64,000 nucleotides of DNA, taken from Plasticicumulans acidivorans (lineage in GTDB: Bacteria; Pseudomonadota; Gammaproteobacteria; Competibacterales; Competibacteraceae). The notes under the pieces are model-generated. The model had not been told where the DNA came from. It did no database searches and was given only the letters and a program-made list of their open reading frames with translations. The stretch's first letter is position 1. The number at the start of each line of letters is the position of its first letter. Made by a program: the position numbers and the translations under genes. Of this stretch, positions 46,023-55,457 are shown piece by piece. The stretch spans positions 81,225-145,224 of the forward strand of contig NZ_QGTJ01000008.1 of NCBI RefSeq assembly GCF_003182095.1, given 5' to 3'.

Positions 46023-46808
46023 ATGAGCTACGAAAACGTCCTCCTCGACGAGATCGAAGCCGGCATCTGGGTGCTGACGGTCAACCGTCCGCATGCGCTC
46101 AACGCCCTCAACAGCGCCACCATCGCCGACATCGGCGCCGCGCTGCAGGCGGTGGCGGCGAATGCCGCGGCGCGCGTGCTGATCGTCACCGGCGCCGGGG
46201 AAAAAGCCTTCGTCGCCGGTGCCGACATCAAGGAGATGTCGGCCTTCAGCGGCGTGCAGGGCCAGGACTTCTCCCGGCGCACGATGGCGGTGTTCCGCTC
46301 GCTGGAGACGCTGTCGATCCCGACCATCGCCATGGTCAACGGCTACGCGCTCGGCGGTGGCAACGAGCTGGCGATGAGCTGCGACTGGATCATCGCCGGT
46401 GACAACGCCGTGTTCGGCCAGCCGGAAGTCGGTCTCGGCGTCACCCCGGGCTTCGGCGGCACGCAGCGCCTGACGCGGCTGGTCGGCCGCGCCCGTGCGC
46501 TCGAACTGATCCTCACCGCCCGCAACGTCAAGGCCGCCGAGGCGCTGACGCTCGGTCTGGCCAACCACGTCTATCCGGCTGCCGAGCTGCGCGAGCAGGT
46601 GCTCAAGCAGGCGCGGATGATCGCCAGCCGCGGCCCGCTCGCCGTCAAGCTCGGCAAGGAGGCGGTGCAGCGCGGTCAGGATCTCGATCTCGACAACGCC
46701 TGCCAGTTCGAGGCTCAGGTCTTCGGCCTGTGCTTCTCGACGGCGGACCAGAAAGAGGGCATGGCCGCCTTCATCGGCAAGCGTCCGGCGGCATTCCGCG
46801 GCGAGTGA
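46023..46808 (+). CDS. enoyl-CoA hydratase
   Basis: Crotonase of 261 aa. Motifs: LTVNRPHALNALNSATI, oxyanion hole TGAGEKAFVAGADIKEMSA, AMVNGYALGGGNELAMSCD with the first catalytic Glu, and GQPEVGLGVTPGFGGTQRL with the second. Hydrates crotonyl-CoA or similar short enoyl-CoAs. Seven bases after the hydroxyacyl-CoA dehydrogenase gene on the same strand, so in one operon and presumably under the LiuR-like operator. Followed by the hairpin-rich gap at 46809-47226. Confidence 0.95.
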   Translation: MSYENVLLDEIEAGIWVLTVNRPHALNALNSATIADIGAALQAVAANAAARVLIVTGAGEKAFVAGADIKEMSAFSGVQGQDFSRRTMAVFRSLETLSIPTIAMVNGYALGGGNELAMSCDWIIAGDNAVFGQPEVGLGVTPGFGGTQRLTRLVGRARALELILTARNVKAAEALTLGLANHVYPAAELREQVLKQARMIASRGPLAVKLGKEAVQRGQDLDLDNACQFEAQVFGLCFSTADQKEGMAAFIGKRPAAFRGE

Positions 46809-47226
46809 GCGGCGGCGCTGCCTGAAGGGTTCCCTCGTCCCGGTCTCCGGGGCGAGGGGCGATGCAGCGCGGGTGAGGGCGACGCCCGAGCCCGCGCTTC
46901 AAACCCTCTCCCGCGCGGAGAGGCGCTGGCGGCTGGAAAGCGGCTCCGGCGGCTTCATCTGCTGTTGGTTGCTGGATGCCGTGCTATGACGAATGGAGCG
47001 GCGGGCACCCCCGCGGCCTGCCACGGAGCGGGATGCATGAAGCGGCTGGGCGAGGGCGGCACTGCCGGGCCTGAGCCGTACGGTTTTTGAACCTTCTCCC
47101 GACGGGAGAGGGCCGGGGCGCGGGCTGAGCAACAGACCCGCCCGCACCGGCGCCTGCGGGCGACGGCAACGATGAAAACGCAGCCAACGGCAACGACCGA
47201 TCGGCGCACGACTGGAGAGATTGAGG
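46809..47226. repeat. 418-bp intergenic block of REP-like inverted repeats
   Basis: No gene. At least four hairpins in series: 46832-46858 (CCCTCGTCCCGG arm, one G-T pair, just after the hydratase stop), 46867-46897 (GCGCGGG/CCCGCGC arms), 46905-46923 (CCTCTCC/GGAGAGG) and 47092-47112 (nine-pair CCTTCTCCC arm). The third and fourth share a unit of the type CAAACC-CTCTCCC-GGAGAGG. This resembles dispersed REP/intergenic repeats of high-GC proteobacteria. The first hairpin may end transcription. A ribosome site for the next gene follows at about 47212. Confidence 0.6.
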
Positions 47227-48219
47227 ATGGAGAACTTCCGTGCCTTTCGGGCGCACCGGGAGGACGGCCGCGTCGTGTCGCGGCTGGAGACCCTGACGCT
47301 TGCCGACCTGACGCCGGGTGACGTGGTGATCCGCGCCGCGTGGTCGGACATCAACTTCAAAGACGCCCTCGCCAGCGGCGGGGCCGGCCGCATCCAGAAG
47401 CGCTTTCCGCTGGTCGGCGGCATCGACGTCGCCGGACACGTCGCGGCTTCGAGCGATCCGCGTTTTCGCGAAGGCGACGCCGTGCTGGTGATCGGCTGCG
47501 GGCTCGGCGAGGACTTCGATGGCGGCTATGCCGAATACGTGCGTGTGCAGGGCGACTGGATCGTGCCGCTGCCGCCCGGGCTGACGCTGCGCGAATCGAT
47601 GGCGATCGGCACGGCCGGTTTTACCGCGGCGCTCGGCATCGTGCGCATGGAAGACGCTGGGCAGACGCCCGAGCTCGGCCCGGTGCTGGTCAGCGGCGCG
47701 ACCGGCGGCGTCGGCAGTTTCGCCATCGACATGCTCGCCGGCAGCGGCTACGCCGTGGCCGCGCTGACCGGCAAGCTGGCCGAGGCCGATTACCTGCGCC
47801 GGCTCGGCGCCGGCGAGATCGTCGATCGCAACACGCTGGAGCTCGGCAGCAAGCCGCTGGAGCGCGCGCGCTGGGGCGGTGCCGTCGACAACCTCGGCGG
47901 CGAGGTGCTCACCTACATGACACGCACCGTGCGCCCCTACGGCAGCATCGCCGCGATCGGCCTCGCCGCCAGCCATACGCTGCAGACCACGGTGATGCCG
48001 CTGATCCTGCGCGGTGTCAGCCTGCTCGGCATCAACTCCACCTACGCCCCGGAAGCGCTGCGCGAGCGCACCTGGCGGCGCCTCGGCGAAGACCTCAAGC
48101 CACGCCATCTCGGCCTGATCGCGACCACAGAAGTCGCACTGGACGAGCTGCCGGGCGCCTTCGATGACTACCTGCGCGGCACCGTCACCGGGCGGCGCGT
48201 GGTGCGCATCGGCGTCTGA
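47227..48219 (+). CDS. AcuI/YhdH-type quinone oxidoreductase (acryloyl-CoA reductase family)
   Basis: Medium-chain dehydrogenase/reductase of the AcuI/YhdH group, 330 aa. Seen: DVVIRAAWSDINFKDALA, GGIDVAGHV, NADPH-binding SGATGGVGSFAID, and the C-terminal LLGINSTYAP typical of AcuI. AcuI reduces acryloyl-CoA (or similar 2-enoyl-CoA) with NADPH. No zinc-binding cysteine cluster is seen, as expected. The ATG at 47227 is used, with GGAGAG about ten bases upstream. It begins a plus-strand run with the CoA ligase and Liv transporter genes (43-bp gap). It could complete reduction of enoyl-CoA intermediates in this region; the substrate is not fixed. Confidence 0.88.
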   Translation: MENFRAFRAHREDGRVVSRLETLTLADLTPGDVVIRAAWSDINFKDALASGGAGRIQKRFPLVGGIDVAGHVAASSDPRFREGDAVLVIGCGLGEDFDGGYAEYVRVQGDWIVPLPPGLTLRESMAIGTAGFTAALGIVRMEDAGQTPELGPVLVSGATGGVGSFAIDMLAGSGYAVAALTGKLAEADYLRRLGAGEIVDRNTLELGSKPLERARWGGAVDNLGGEVLTYMTRTVRPYGSIAAIGLAASHTLQTTVMPLILRGVSLLGINSTYAPEALRERTWRRLGEDLKPRHLGLIATTEVALDELPGAFDDYLRGTVTGRRVVRIGV

Positions 48220-48262
48220 GCGCAGCGGCGCTTGCATCACCACCACCAGAGGAGACGGGCAA

Positions 48263-50242
48263 TTGAAGGCGACGGTGCAGACGGCCGGCGGCCCGCCGGC
48301 GGGCGCGGACACCTTTCCCAAACTCTTGCTGATGCATGCACGCGAGCGGCCCGGACGGCCGGCGATCCGCGAGAAGGATCTCGGCATCTGGCAGGAATGG
48401 AGCTGGGAGCAGATGGCGGCCCAGGTGCGCGCGCTGGCCTGCGGGCTGGCGGCGATGGGCTTCGGCCGCGGCGACAAGCTGGCGATCGTCGGCGACAACC
48501 GCCCGCGGCTGTACTGGGCGATGGCGGCGGCGCAGACGCTCGGCGGCGTGCCGGTGCCGCTGTATCAGGACGCGGTGGCCGAGGAGATGGCCTACGTGCT
48601 GGCCGACGCCGACATCCGCTTCGCCGTGGTCGAGGATCAGGAGCAGGTCGACAAGCTGCTCGAAGTCAAGGATCGCTGCCCGCAGCTCGAATGGATCATC
48701 TATGAAGATCCGCGCGGCATGCGCCACTACCGCCAGCCCTGCCTGCGCGCCTACGCGCAGGTGCAGAGCGACGGCCGGCAGTTCGAGATCGGCCAGCACG
48801 AGTTCTTCGAGCGGGCGGTGGCGCGCACCCGCGCCGACGACATCAGCGTGATGCTCTACACCTCGGGCACCACCGGCAAGCCCAAGGGTGTGGTGCTGAC
48901 GCACGAGGCGTTCATCGTCACCGCGCGCGCCGGCGTCGAGCGCGAGGGGCTGGATGATCGTGACGAGGTGCTGGCCTACCTGCCGATGGCCTGGGTCGGT
49001 GATCACCTGTTTTCGTATGCACAGAGCTACGTCGCCGGTTTCTGCGTCTCCTGCCCGGAAGGCGCGAGCACGGTGATGACCGACATGCGCGAGATCGGGC
49101 CGAGCTACTTCTTCGCGCCGCCGCGGGTGTTCGAGAACCTGCTGACGCAGGTGATGATCCGCATGGAAGACGCCGGCGCCTTCAAGCGGCGGCTGTTCCA
49201 TTACTTCATGGAACTGGCGCGGCGCGTCGGTACGGCGATCCTCGACGGCCGGCCGGTGTCGACCGGCGAGCGCCTGCAGTACGCGCTCGGCCGCGTGCTG
49301 GTCTACGGGCCGCTGAAGAATGTGCTCGGCTTCTCGCGCATCAAGCTCGCCTACACCGCCGGCGAGGCGATCGGCCCGGAAATCTTTGATTTCTTCCGCG
49401 CGCTCGGCATCAACGTCAAACAGTTCTACGGCTCGACCGAGACCGCGGCGACGATCTGCGTGCAGCCCAACGGTCAGGTGCGGGCGGACACCGTCGGCGT
49501 GCCGGCGGCCGGCGTCGAGGTGCGCATCGCCGACAGCGGCGAGGTGCTGGTGCGCTCGAAGGGCACCTTCCACAGTTATTACAAGCGCCCGGACGACACC
49601 GCCGAGGCCAAGGACGCCGAGGGCTGGCTGCACACCGGCGATGCCGGCTACTTCGATGACGAGGGCCACCTGCGCATCATCGACCGCGCCAAGGATGTCG
49701 GCAAACTCGCCGACGGCACGCTGTTCGCGCCGAAGTTCATCGAGAACAAGCTCAAGTTCTTCCCCTTCATCAAGGAGGCGGTGACCTTCGGCGACCAGCG
49801 CGAATACGTCGCCGCCTTCATCAACATCGACCTCGAAGCCGTCGGCAACTGGGCGGAGAAGCGCGGTCTGGCCTATTCCGGCTACACCGACCTCGCCGCG
49901 CAGGACGTCGTCTACACGCTGGTGCGCGAGTGCATCGAGAAGGTCAACGCCGATCTCGCCGCCGACAGCCGCCTGTCGGGCTCGCAGATCAAGCGCTTCC
50001 TGGTGCTGCACAAGGAGCTCGACGCCGACGACGGCGAGCTGACGCGCACGCGCAAAGTGCGCCGGCGCTTCATCGCCGAGCGCTACGCGACGCTGATCGA
50101 GGCGCTGTATTCGGCGCGCGCGCAGGCGAGCTTCGAGAGTGAGGTGCGCTTCGAGGACGGACGCAGCGGCCTGCTGCGCGCCGATCTCAAGCTGCGCGAG
50201 GCCGAGCGCTTCGGCGTGCACGAGCTGCGCAAGGCGAGCTGA
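48263..50242 (+). CDS. long-chain acyl-CoA synthetase (FadD15/FAA-like)
   Basis: AMP-forming long-chain acyl-CoA ligase of 659 aa. Motifs: MLYTSGTTGKPKGVVLTH, AGEAIGPEIFDFF, FYGSTETAATI, GWLHTGDAGYFDDEGHL, and the C-terminal IDRAKDVGKLADGTLFAPKFIE. A TTG start at 48263 is chosen since an optimal GAGGAG lies before it and upstream frame is non-homologous. It leads a plus-strand unit of CoA ligase, livG, livH, livM, a binding protein, livF and a phenylacetate-CoA-ligase-like gene. That arrangement suggests import of a branched-chain or aromatic acid followed by CoA activation; the real substrate is unknown. Confidence 0.92.
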   Translation: MKATVQTAGGPPAGADTFPKLLLMHARERPGRPAIREKDLGIWQEWSWEQMAAQVRALACGLAAMGFGRGDKLAIVGDNRPRLYWAMAAAQTLGGVPVPLYQDAVAEEMAYVLADADIRFAVVEDQEQVDKLLEVKDRCPQLEWIIYEDPRGMRHYRQPCLRAYAQVQSDGRQFEIGQHEFFERAVARTRADDISVMLYTSGTTGKPKGVVLTHEAFIVTARAGVEREGLDDRDEVLAYLPMAWVGDHLFSYAQSYVAGFCVSCPEGASTVMTDMREIGPSYFFAPPRVFENLLTQVMIRMEDAGAFKRRLFHYFMELARRVGTAILDGRPVSTGERLQYALGRVLVYGPLKNVLGFSRIKLAYTAGEAIGPEIFDFFRALGINVKQFYGSTETAATICVQPNGQVRADTVGVPAAGVEVRIADSGEVLVRSKGTFHSYYKRPDDTAEAKDAEGWLHTGDAGYFDDEGHLRIIDRAKDVGKLADGTLFAPKFIENKLKFFPFIKEAVTFGDQREYVAAFINIDLEAVGNWAEKRGLAYSGYTDLAAQDVVYTLVRECIEKVNADLAADSRLSGSQIKRFLVLHKELDADDGELTRTRKVRRRFIAERYATLIEALYSARAQASFESEVRFEDGRSGLLRADLKLREAERFGVHELRKAS

Positions 50243-50252
50243 GGGGACGACG

Positions 50253-51044
50253 ATGACCGCTACATCCCGCAACATCGGCTCGACGCTGCTCGACGTGCGC
50301 AACATCACGCTGCGCTTTGGCGGCGTGAAGGCGCTCACCGATATCAGCCTCGCCGTGCGCGAGCACGAGATCTGCTCGATCATCGGTCCCAACGGCGCTG
50401 GCAAGAGCTCGATGCTCAACGTCATCAACGGCGTCTACCACCCGCAGGAAGGCCAGATCACCTACCGCGGCGTGCCGCGCCGGCGCATGAAGGCGCACGA
50501 GGCGGCGCGCCAGGGCATCGCCCGCACCTTCCAGAACATCGCGCTGTTCAAGGGTATGAGCGTGCTCGACAACCTGATGACCGGGCGCAACCTGATGATG
50601 AAGACCAGTTTCATCCAGCAGGCGCTGCGCTGGGGCGCGGCCGAGCGCGAGGAGCTGGAGCACCGCGAAAAGGTCGAGCGGATCATCGACTTCCTGGAGA
50701 TCCAGTCGGTGCGCAAGACGCCGGTCGGGCGGCTGCCCTACGGCCTGCAGAAGCGCGTCGAGCTCGGCCGCGCGCTGGCGGCGGAACCCTCGCTGCTGCT
50801 GCTCGACGAGCCGATGGCCGGCATGAACCTCGAAGAAAAAGAGGACATGTGCCGCTTCGTGCTCGACGTCAACGACGAGTTCGGCACCACGATCGTGCTG
50901 ATCGAGCACGACATGGGCGTGGTGATGGACATCTCCGACCACGTCGTCGTCCTCGACTACGGCAAGAAGATCGGCGACGGCGCACCCGGCGAGGTGCGCA
51001 ACAACCCCGAAGTCATCGCCGCCTACCTCGGCACCAGTCACTGA
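50253..51044 (+). CDS. livG: Liv-type ABC transporter ATP-binding protein
   Basis: ABC ATPase of 263 aa of the LivG/BraF type. Walker A GPNGAGKSSML, Q-loop region RTFQNIALFKGMS, signature PYGLQKRVELGRAL (weakened from the LSGGQ form, as is common in LivG) and Walker B LLLLDEPMAGMN, with H-loop VLIEHDMGVVMDI. The LivG pattern of a long loop between signature segments is present (MMKTSFIQQALRW). Ten bases after the CoA ligase stop. Pairs with LivF encoded downstream. Confidence 0.95.
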   Translation: MTATSRNIGSTLLDVRNITLRFGGVKALTDISLAVREHEICSIIGPNGAGKSSMLNVINGVYHPQEGQITYRGVPRRRMKAHEAARQGIARTFQNIALFKGMSVLDNLMTGRNLMMKTSFIQQALRWGAAEREELEHREKVERIIDFLEIQSVRKTPVGRLPYGLQKRVELGRALAAEPSLLLLDEPMAGMNLEEKEDMCRFVLDVNDEFGTTIVLIEHDMGVVMDISDHVVVLDYGKKIGDGAPGEVRNNPEVIAAYLGTSH

Positions 51045-51125
51045 AGCGCCGCGCCCGCGGGCGCGCGCCATCGACACCGCGCGCCGGCCGGGCGCCGCGC
51101 GCCGCTTCTGCGTGAGGGTTCATCC

Positions 51126-52013
51126 GTGGAACTGATCTTTTTCTTCGAGGTGCTGGTCGGTGGCCTGCTCGCCGGCATCATGTACTCGCTGGTCGCGCTC
51201 GGCTTCGTGCTGATCTACAAGGCCTCCGGCGTCTTCAACTTCGCGCAGGGCGCGATGGTGTTCTTCGCCGCGCTGGCCTTCGTCAGCTTCCAGTCCTGGG
51301 GCTGGCCGTTCCCGCTGGCGCTGCTGGCGGCGCTGGCGACGATGATCGTAGTGGCGCTGGCCACCGAGCGCGTGGTGCTGCGCAAGCTGGTCAACCAGCC
51401 GCCGATCACGCTGTTCATGGCCACCATCGGCCTGACCTTCGTGCTTGAAGGCCTGGCGCAGCTGATCTTCGGCACCGACGTGCACCGCCTGGAGCTCGGC
51501 ATCCCCGACGATCCGCTGGAGATCCAGGGCATGCTGATCTCGACCTTCGACCTGATCGCCGCCGGCGTCGCCGCGCTGCTGGTGGTCGCGCTGGGTGTGT
51601 TCTTCCAGTACACGCGCGTCGGCCGCGCACTGCGGGCGGTGGCCGATGACCACCAGGCGGCGCTGTCGATCGGCATCCCGCTGCAGCACATCTGGGCGAT
51701 CGTCTGGGCGGTGGCCGGTTTCGTCGCGCTGGTCGCCGGCCTGCTCTGGGGGGCGCGGCTGGGCGTGCAGTTCGCGCTGACGCTGGTCGCGCTGAAGGCG
51801 CTGCCGGTGCTGATCCTCGGCGGCTTCACCTCGGTGCCGGGGGCGATCGTCGGCGGCCTGATCATCGGCGCCTCGGAAAAACTCGCCGAGGTCTACGTCG
51901 GCCCCTTCGTCGGTGGCGGCATCGAAAACTGGTTTGCCTACGTGCTCGCGCTCGGCTTCCTGCTGGTACGGCCCGAAGGGCTGTTCGGCGAACGCCACAT
52001 CGACCGCGTCTGA
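51126..52013 (+). CDS. livH: Liv-type ABC permease LivH
   Basis: Inner-membrane permease of 295 aa, branched-chain-amino-acid transporter family, with about eight hydrophobic segments. Family blocks: GLLAGIMYSLVALGFVLIYKASGVFNFAQG and GRALRAVADDHQAALSIGI, with ALKALPVLILGGFTSVPGAIVGGLIIG near the C-terminus. The GTG start has a TGAGGG site upstream. First of the two permeases, with livM following 28 bases later. Confidence 0.95.
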   Translation: MELIFFFEVLVGGLLAGIMYSLVALGFVLIYKASGVFNFAQGAMVFFAALAFVSFQSWGWPFPLALLAALATMIVVALATERVVLRKLVNQPPITLFMATIGLTFVLEGLAQLIFGTDVHRLELGIPDDPLEIQGMLISTFDLIAAGVAALLVVALGVFFQYTRVGRALRAVADDHQAALSIGIPLQHIWAIVWAVAGFVALVAGLLWGARLGVQFALTLVALKALPVLILGGFTSVPGAIVGGLIIGASEKLAEVYVGPFVGGGIENWFAYVLALGFLLVRPEGLFGERHIDRV

Positions 52014-52041
52014 CGCCCGCATCCAAGGATCTCCCGCGACC

Positions 52042-53106
52042 ATGATCTACCGCGAATCCGGACAGTTCAAAACCAGCTACCGCGCCGACCAGGCGATCTT
52101 CCCGATCCCGCAGGACCGCTATGCGCTGTTCGCGCTGCTGGCCTTCGCCTTCATCGCCGTGCCGCTCGGCGCCAACGACTACTGGCTCGGCTCGATCCTC
52201 ATCCCGTTCCTGATCCTGTCACTGGCCGCGCTCGGCCTGAACATCCTCACCGGCTACTGCGGCCAGCTCTCGCTCGGCTCGGCGGCGTTCATGGCGGTCG
52301 GTGCCTACGCCGCCTACAACTTCCAGCTGCGCCTGCCGGAGCTGCCGCTGCTGCTCGACTTCCTGCTCGCCGGGCTGGTCGCCGCCGCGGTCGGCATCGT
52401 CTTCGGTGTGCCCAGCCTGCGCATCAAGGGCTTCTACCTGGCGGTGGCGACGCTCGCCGCGCAGTTCTTCATCGAGTGGGCGCTGACCAAGTTCGGCTGG
52501 TTCTCCAATCACAGCGCCTCCGGCGTCATCAGCCCGCAGCCGATGACCATCCTCGGCTACACGCTGACCACGCAGGCCGACAAATACCTGCTGGTGCTCG
52601 GCATCGTCAGCGTGCTGGCGCTGCTGGCGAAGAATCTGGTGCGTTCGGCGACCGGGCGGGCGTGGATGGCGGTGCGCGACATGGACGTGGCCGCCGAGGT
52701 CATCGGCATCCGCATCCTGCACACCAAGCTGCTGGCCTTCGCCGTCAGCTCGTTTTATTGCGGGGTGGCCGGCGCGCTGTGGGCGTTCGCCTACCTCGGC
52801 ACCGTCGATGCGCAGGCCTTCGATCTCAACCGCTCTTTCCAGATCCTGTTCATGGTGATCATCGGCGGCGTCGGCAGCATCCTCGGCTCTTTTCTCGGTG
52901 CGGCCTTCATCGTGCTGCTGCCGATCCTGCTCAATCTGCTCGGCCACCTGTTCGGCGGCGCCGTGCGCCAGGACGTGCTCTCCAATCTGGAGCTGATCAC
53001 CTTCGGCGCGCTGATCATCTTCTTCCTGATCGTCGAGCCGCACGGGCTGGCGCGGCTGTGGCAGATCACCAAGGAAAAACTGCGCCTGTGGCCGTTCCCG
53101 CACTGA
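52042..53106 (+). CDS. livM: Liv-type ABC permease LivM
   Basis: Second permease of the importer, 354 aa, with a soluble N-terminal segment of about 25 aa and eight to ten hydrophobic helices. Family motifs: NILTGYCGQLSLGSAAFMAVGAY, VPSLRIKGFYLAVATLAAQFF and MVIIGGVGSILGSFLGAAF. It forms the membrane channel with LivH. The ATG at 52042 is preceded by AAGGAT, a moderate site. Homology to LivM begins at the first hydrophobic helix, so the N-terminal segment is atypical. Confidence 0.94.
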   Translation: MIYRESGQFKTSYRADQAIFPIPQDRYALFALLAFAFIAVPLGANDYWLGSILIPFLILSLAALGLNILTGYCGQLSLGSAAFMAVGAYAAYNFQLRLPELPLLLDFLLAGLVAAAVGIVFGVPSLRIKGFYLAVATLAAQFFIEWALTKFGWFSNHSASGVISPQPMTILGYTLTTQADKYLLVLGIVSVLALLAKNLVRSATGRAWMAVRDMDVAAEVIGIRILHTKLLAFAVSSFYCGVAGALWAFAYLGTVDAQAFDLNRSFQILFMVIIGGVGSILGSFLGAAFIVLLPILLNLLGHLFGGAVRQDVLSNLELITFGALIIFFLIVEPHGLARLWQITKEKLRLWPFPH

Positions 53107-53218
53107 GGGCGGGCCGCGACGCGACACCAGGGATGGCGGGCGCACGCCGCCCGCAGGGCACGGAAGTCACCGCCCTTCGAGGGCATCCACCGTCAAGAAC
53201 GAGCATGAGGAGAACACC

Positions 53219-54535
53219 ATGACGATGCGCAAGACGCTGCTGGCGATCGGGCTGGCGATCGGCCTGAGCCCGGCCGCCTTTGCCGACGGCGAACAGTTCA
53301 TCCCGATGACCAGCTACCGCGTCGGCCCGTACGCGGCCGGCGGCACCGGCGTGTTCGGTGGCTTCATCGACTACATCAACCTGATCAACGCCCGCGACGG
53401 CGGTGTCGGCGGCGTCAAGCTGACCTACAGCGAGTGCGAGACCGAGTACAAGACCGACCGCGCCGTCGAGTGCTACGAGCGGCTCAAGGGCGAGGGGCCG
53501 AGCGGGGCGTCGATGTTCAACTTCGTCGCCACCGGGCCGGTCTACGCGCTGCTCGAACGCTCGGTGACCGACAAGATCCCGCTGGTGTCGATCGGCTACG
53601 GCCGCGCCGATGCCGCCGACGGCCGCGTTTTCCCCTACGTGTTCCCGCTGATGACCACCTACTGGTCGCAGAACACCGCGAAGATCCGCTTCATCGGCAG
53701 CCGCGAAGGCGGCATGGACAAGCTCAAGGGCAAGAAGATCGTCAACCTCTACCACGACTCCGCCTACGGCAAGGAGACGCTGCCGATCCTCGAAGCGCAG
53801 GCGAAGAAGTACGGCTTCAGCCTGGTCAGCATTCCGGTGCCGGCACCGGGCAACGAGCAGCAGGCGCAGTGGCTGCAGATCCGCCGCGAGCGTCCCGACT
53901 GGGTGATCCTGCGCGGCTGGGGCATCATGAATCCGACGGCGATCCAGCAGGCCGCGCGCGTCGGCTTCCCGCGCGATCACATGGTCGGTGTCTGGTGGGC
54001 CGGTGCCGAGGAGGACGTGATCCCCGCCGGCGATGCCGCCAAGGGCTATATCGCCGCCGGCCTCAATCCGGCCGGCGACCAGTTCCCGGCGGTGCAGCAG
54101 ATCAAGGAGCTGCTCTACAAGACCGGCAAGGGCAACATGAATGACCCGGCACGCGTCGGCAGCATCTACTACAACCGCGGCATCGTGCACGGGGTGCTCA
54201 ACGTCGAGGCGATCAAGGTCGCGCAGGACAAATTCGGCCACCGCCCGCTGAGCGGCGAGGAAGTGCGCTGGGGTCTCGAACATCTGAACCTGACCCACGA
54301 GCGGCTCAAGGAACTCGGCGTCGACGGTCTGCTGCCGCCGATGAAGACCAGCTGCCTCGATCACGAAGGTCAGGCGCCGGTGATCTTCTCGCAGTGGGAC
54401 GGTCGCAAGTGGAACGTCATCTCCGAGCACGTCGATACCGATCAGGCGCTGGTGCGGCCGCTGGTCGAGGAATCGGCCGCCAAGTACGCCGCGGAAAAGG
54501 GCATCAAGCCGCGCGACTGCAGCCAGGAAATGTGA
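53219..54535 (+). CDS. Liv-type periplasmic substrate-binding protein
   Basis: Periplasmic solute-binding protein of 438 aa in the Leu/Ile/Val-binding family. Signal peptide MTMRKTLLAIGLAIGLSPAAFA. Two Rossmann-like lobes with type I binding-protein blocks: GGVKLTYSECETEYKTDRAVECYERLKGEG, shown here in part as TYSECETEYKTD, KKIVNLYHDSAYGKETLPIL and RRERPDWVILRGWG. GGAG precedes the ATG. At 438 aa it is longer than a LivK (about 370 aa), as in relatives linked to aromatic or fatty-acid uptake. Ligand unknown. Confidence 0.93.
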   Translation: MTMRKTLLAIGLAIGLSPAAFADGEQFIPMTSYRVGPYAAGGTGVFGGFIDYINLINARDGGVGGVKLTYSECETEYKTDRAVECYERLKGEGPSGASMFNFVATGPVYALLERSVTDKIPLVSIGYGRADAADGRVFPYVFPLMTTYWSQNTAKIRFIGSREGGMDKLKGKKIVNLYHDSAYGKETLPILEAQAKKYGFSLVSIPVPAPGNEQQAQWLQIRRERPDWVILRGWGIMNPTAIQQAARVGFPRDHMVGVWWAGAEEDVIPAGDAAKGYIAAGLNPAGDQFPAVQQIKELLYKTGKGNMNDPARVGSIYYNRGIVHGVLNVEAIKVAQDKFGHRPLSGEEVRWGLEHLNLTHERLKELGVDGLLPPMKTSCLDHEGQAPVIFSQWDGRKWNVISEHVDTDQALVRPLVEESAAKYAAEKGIKPRDCSQEM

Positions 54536-54615
54536 GCGCCTGATCCGTTCGCGCCGCCGCCCGTGCGGCGGCGCCCGTTCCCGATCGCCCACGCCCGTCC
54601 CGAGGTGCCGCCCCG

Positions 54616-55443
54616 ATGAGCGCAACCGAATCCCCGGCCAGCACGCCGCTGCTGGCGGTCAACAACATCGAAGTGATCTACGACCACGTCATCCTGGTGC
54701 TCAAGGGCGTGTCGCTGGCGGTGCCCGAGGGCGGCATCGTCGCGCTGCTCGGCGCCAACGGCGCCGGCAAGACGACGACGCTGAAGGCCGTTTCCAACCT
54801 GCTCGGTGCCGAGCGCGGCGACGTCACCAAGGGCGCGATCCACTTTCGCGGCGAGCGCGTCGACCAGCTGACGCCGGCCGAGCTGGTGCGCCGCGGCGTG
54901 GTGCAGGTGATGGAGGGGCGCCACTGCTTCGCGCACCTGTCGATCGAGGAGAACCTGCTGACCGGCGCCTACACGCAGGCGCTGTCACGCAGTGAGCTCA
55001 GGGACGCGCTGGAGCGCGTCTACCACTATTTCCCGCGCCTGAAGGAGCGCCGTGCCAGCCAGGCCGGCTATACCTCGGGAGGCGAGCAGCAGATGTGCGC
55101 GATCGGCCGCGCGATCATGGCGCGGCCGGCAATGATCCTGCTCGACGAGCCCTCGATGGGGCTCGCGCCGCAGATCGTCGAGCAGATCTTCGAGATCGTG
55201 AAGGATCTCAATGTCCGCGAGCGCATCAGCTTCCTGCTTGCGGAACAGAACACCATGGTCGCCCTGCGCTACGCGGACTTCGGCTACATCCTGGAAAACG
55301 GCCGGGTCGTCATGGAAGGGTCCGCGCAGGCGCTGGGCAGCAACGAAGACGTCAAGGAGTTCTACCTCGGCCTCGCCAGCGAGGGCCGCAAGAGCTTCCG
55401 TGACGCCCGGTCATACCGCCGGCGCAAACGCTGGCTGGCCTAG
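54616..55443 (+). CDS. livF: Liv-type ABC transporter ATP-binding protein
   Basis: Second ATPase of the importer, 275 aa. Walker A GANGAGKTTTLK, signature YTSGGEQQMCAIGRAIMARP, Walker B MILLDEPSMGLAP, and an H-loop-like LAEQNTMVALRYADFGY. Longer than minimal LivF with a basic C-terminal tail (SYRRRKRWLA). Eighty bases after the binding-protein gene. Completes the ABC importer of livG, livH, livM, binding protein and livF. Confidence 0.95.
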   Translation: MSATESPASTPLLAVNNIEVIYDHVILVLKGVSLAVPEGGIVALLGANGAGKTTTLKAVSNLLGAERGDVTKGAIHFRGERVDQLTPAELVRRGVVQVMEGRHCFAHLSIEENLLTGAYTQALSRSELRDALERVYHYFPRLKERRASQAGYTSGGEQQMCAIGRAIMARPAMILLDEPSMGLAPQIVEQIFEIVKDLNVRERISFLLAEQNTMVALRYADFGYILENGRVVMEGSAQALGSNEDVKEFYLGLASEGRKSFRDARSYRRRKRWLA

Positions 55444-55457
55444 GAGCACGCCGCATC

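Noticed and set aside
48185..50428. 747-codon minus-strand reading frame opposite the acyl-CoA ligase
   Set aside because: Antisense shadow of a protein with clear ANL motifs; no recognisable product. Similar shadows at 56684-58588 and 34437-36128 were dismissed for the same reason.
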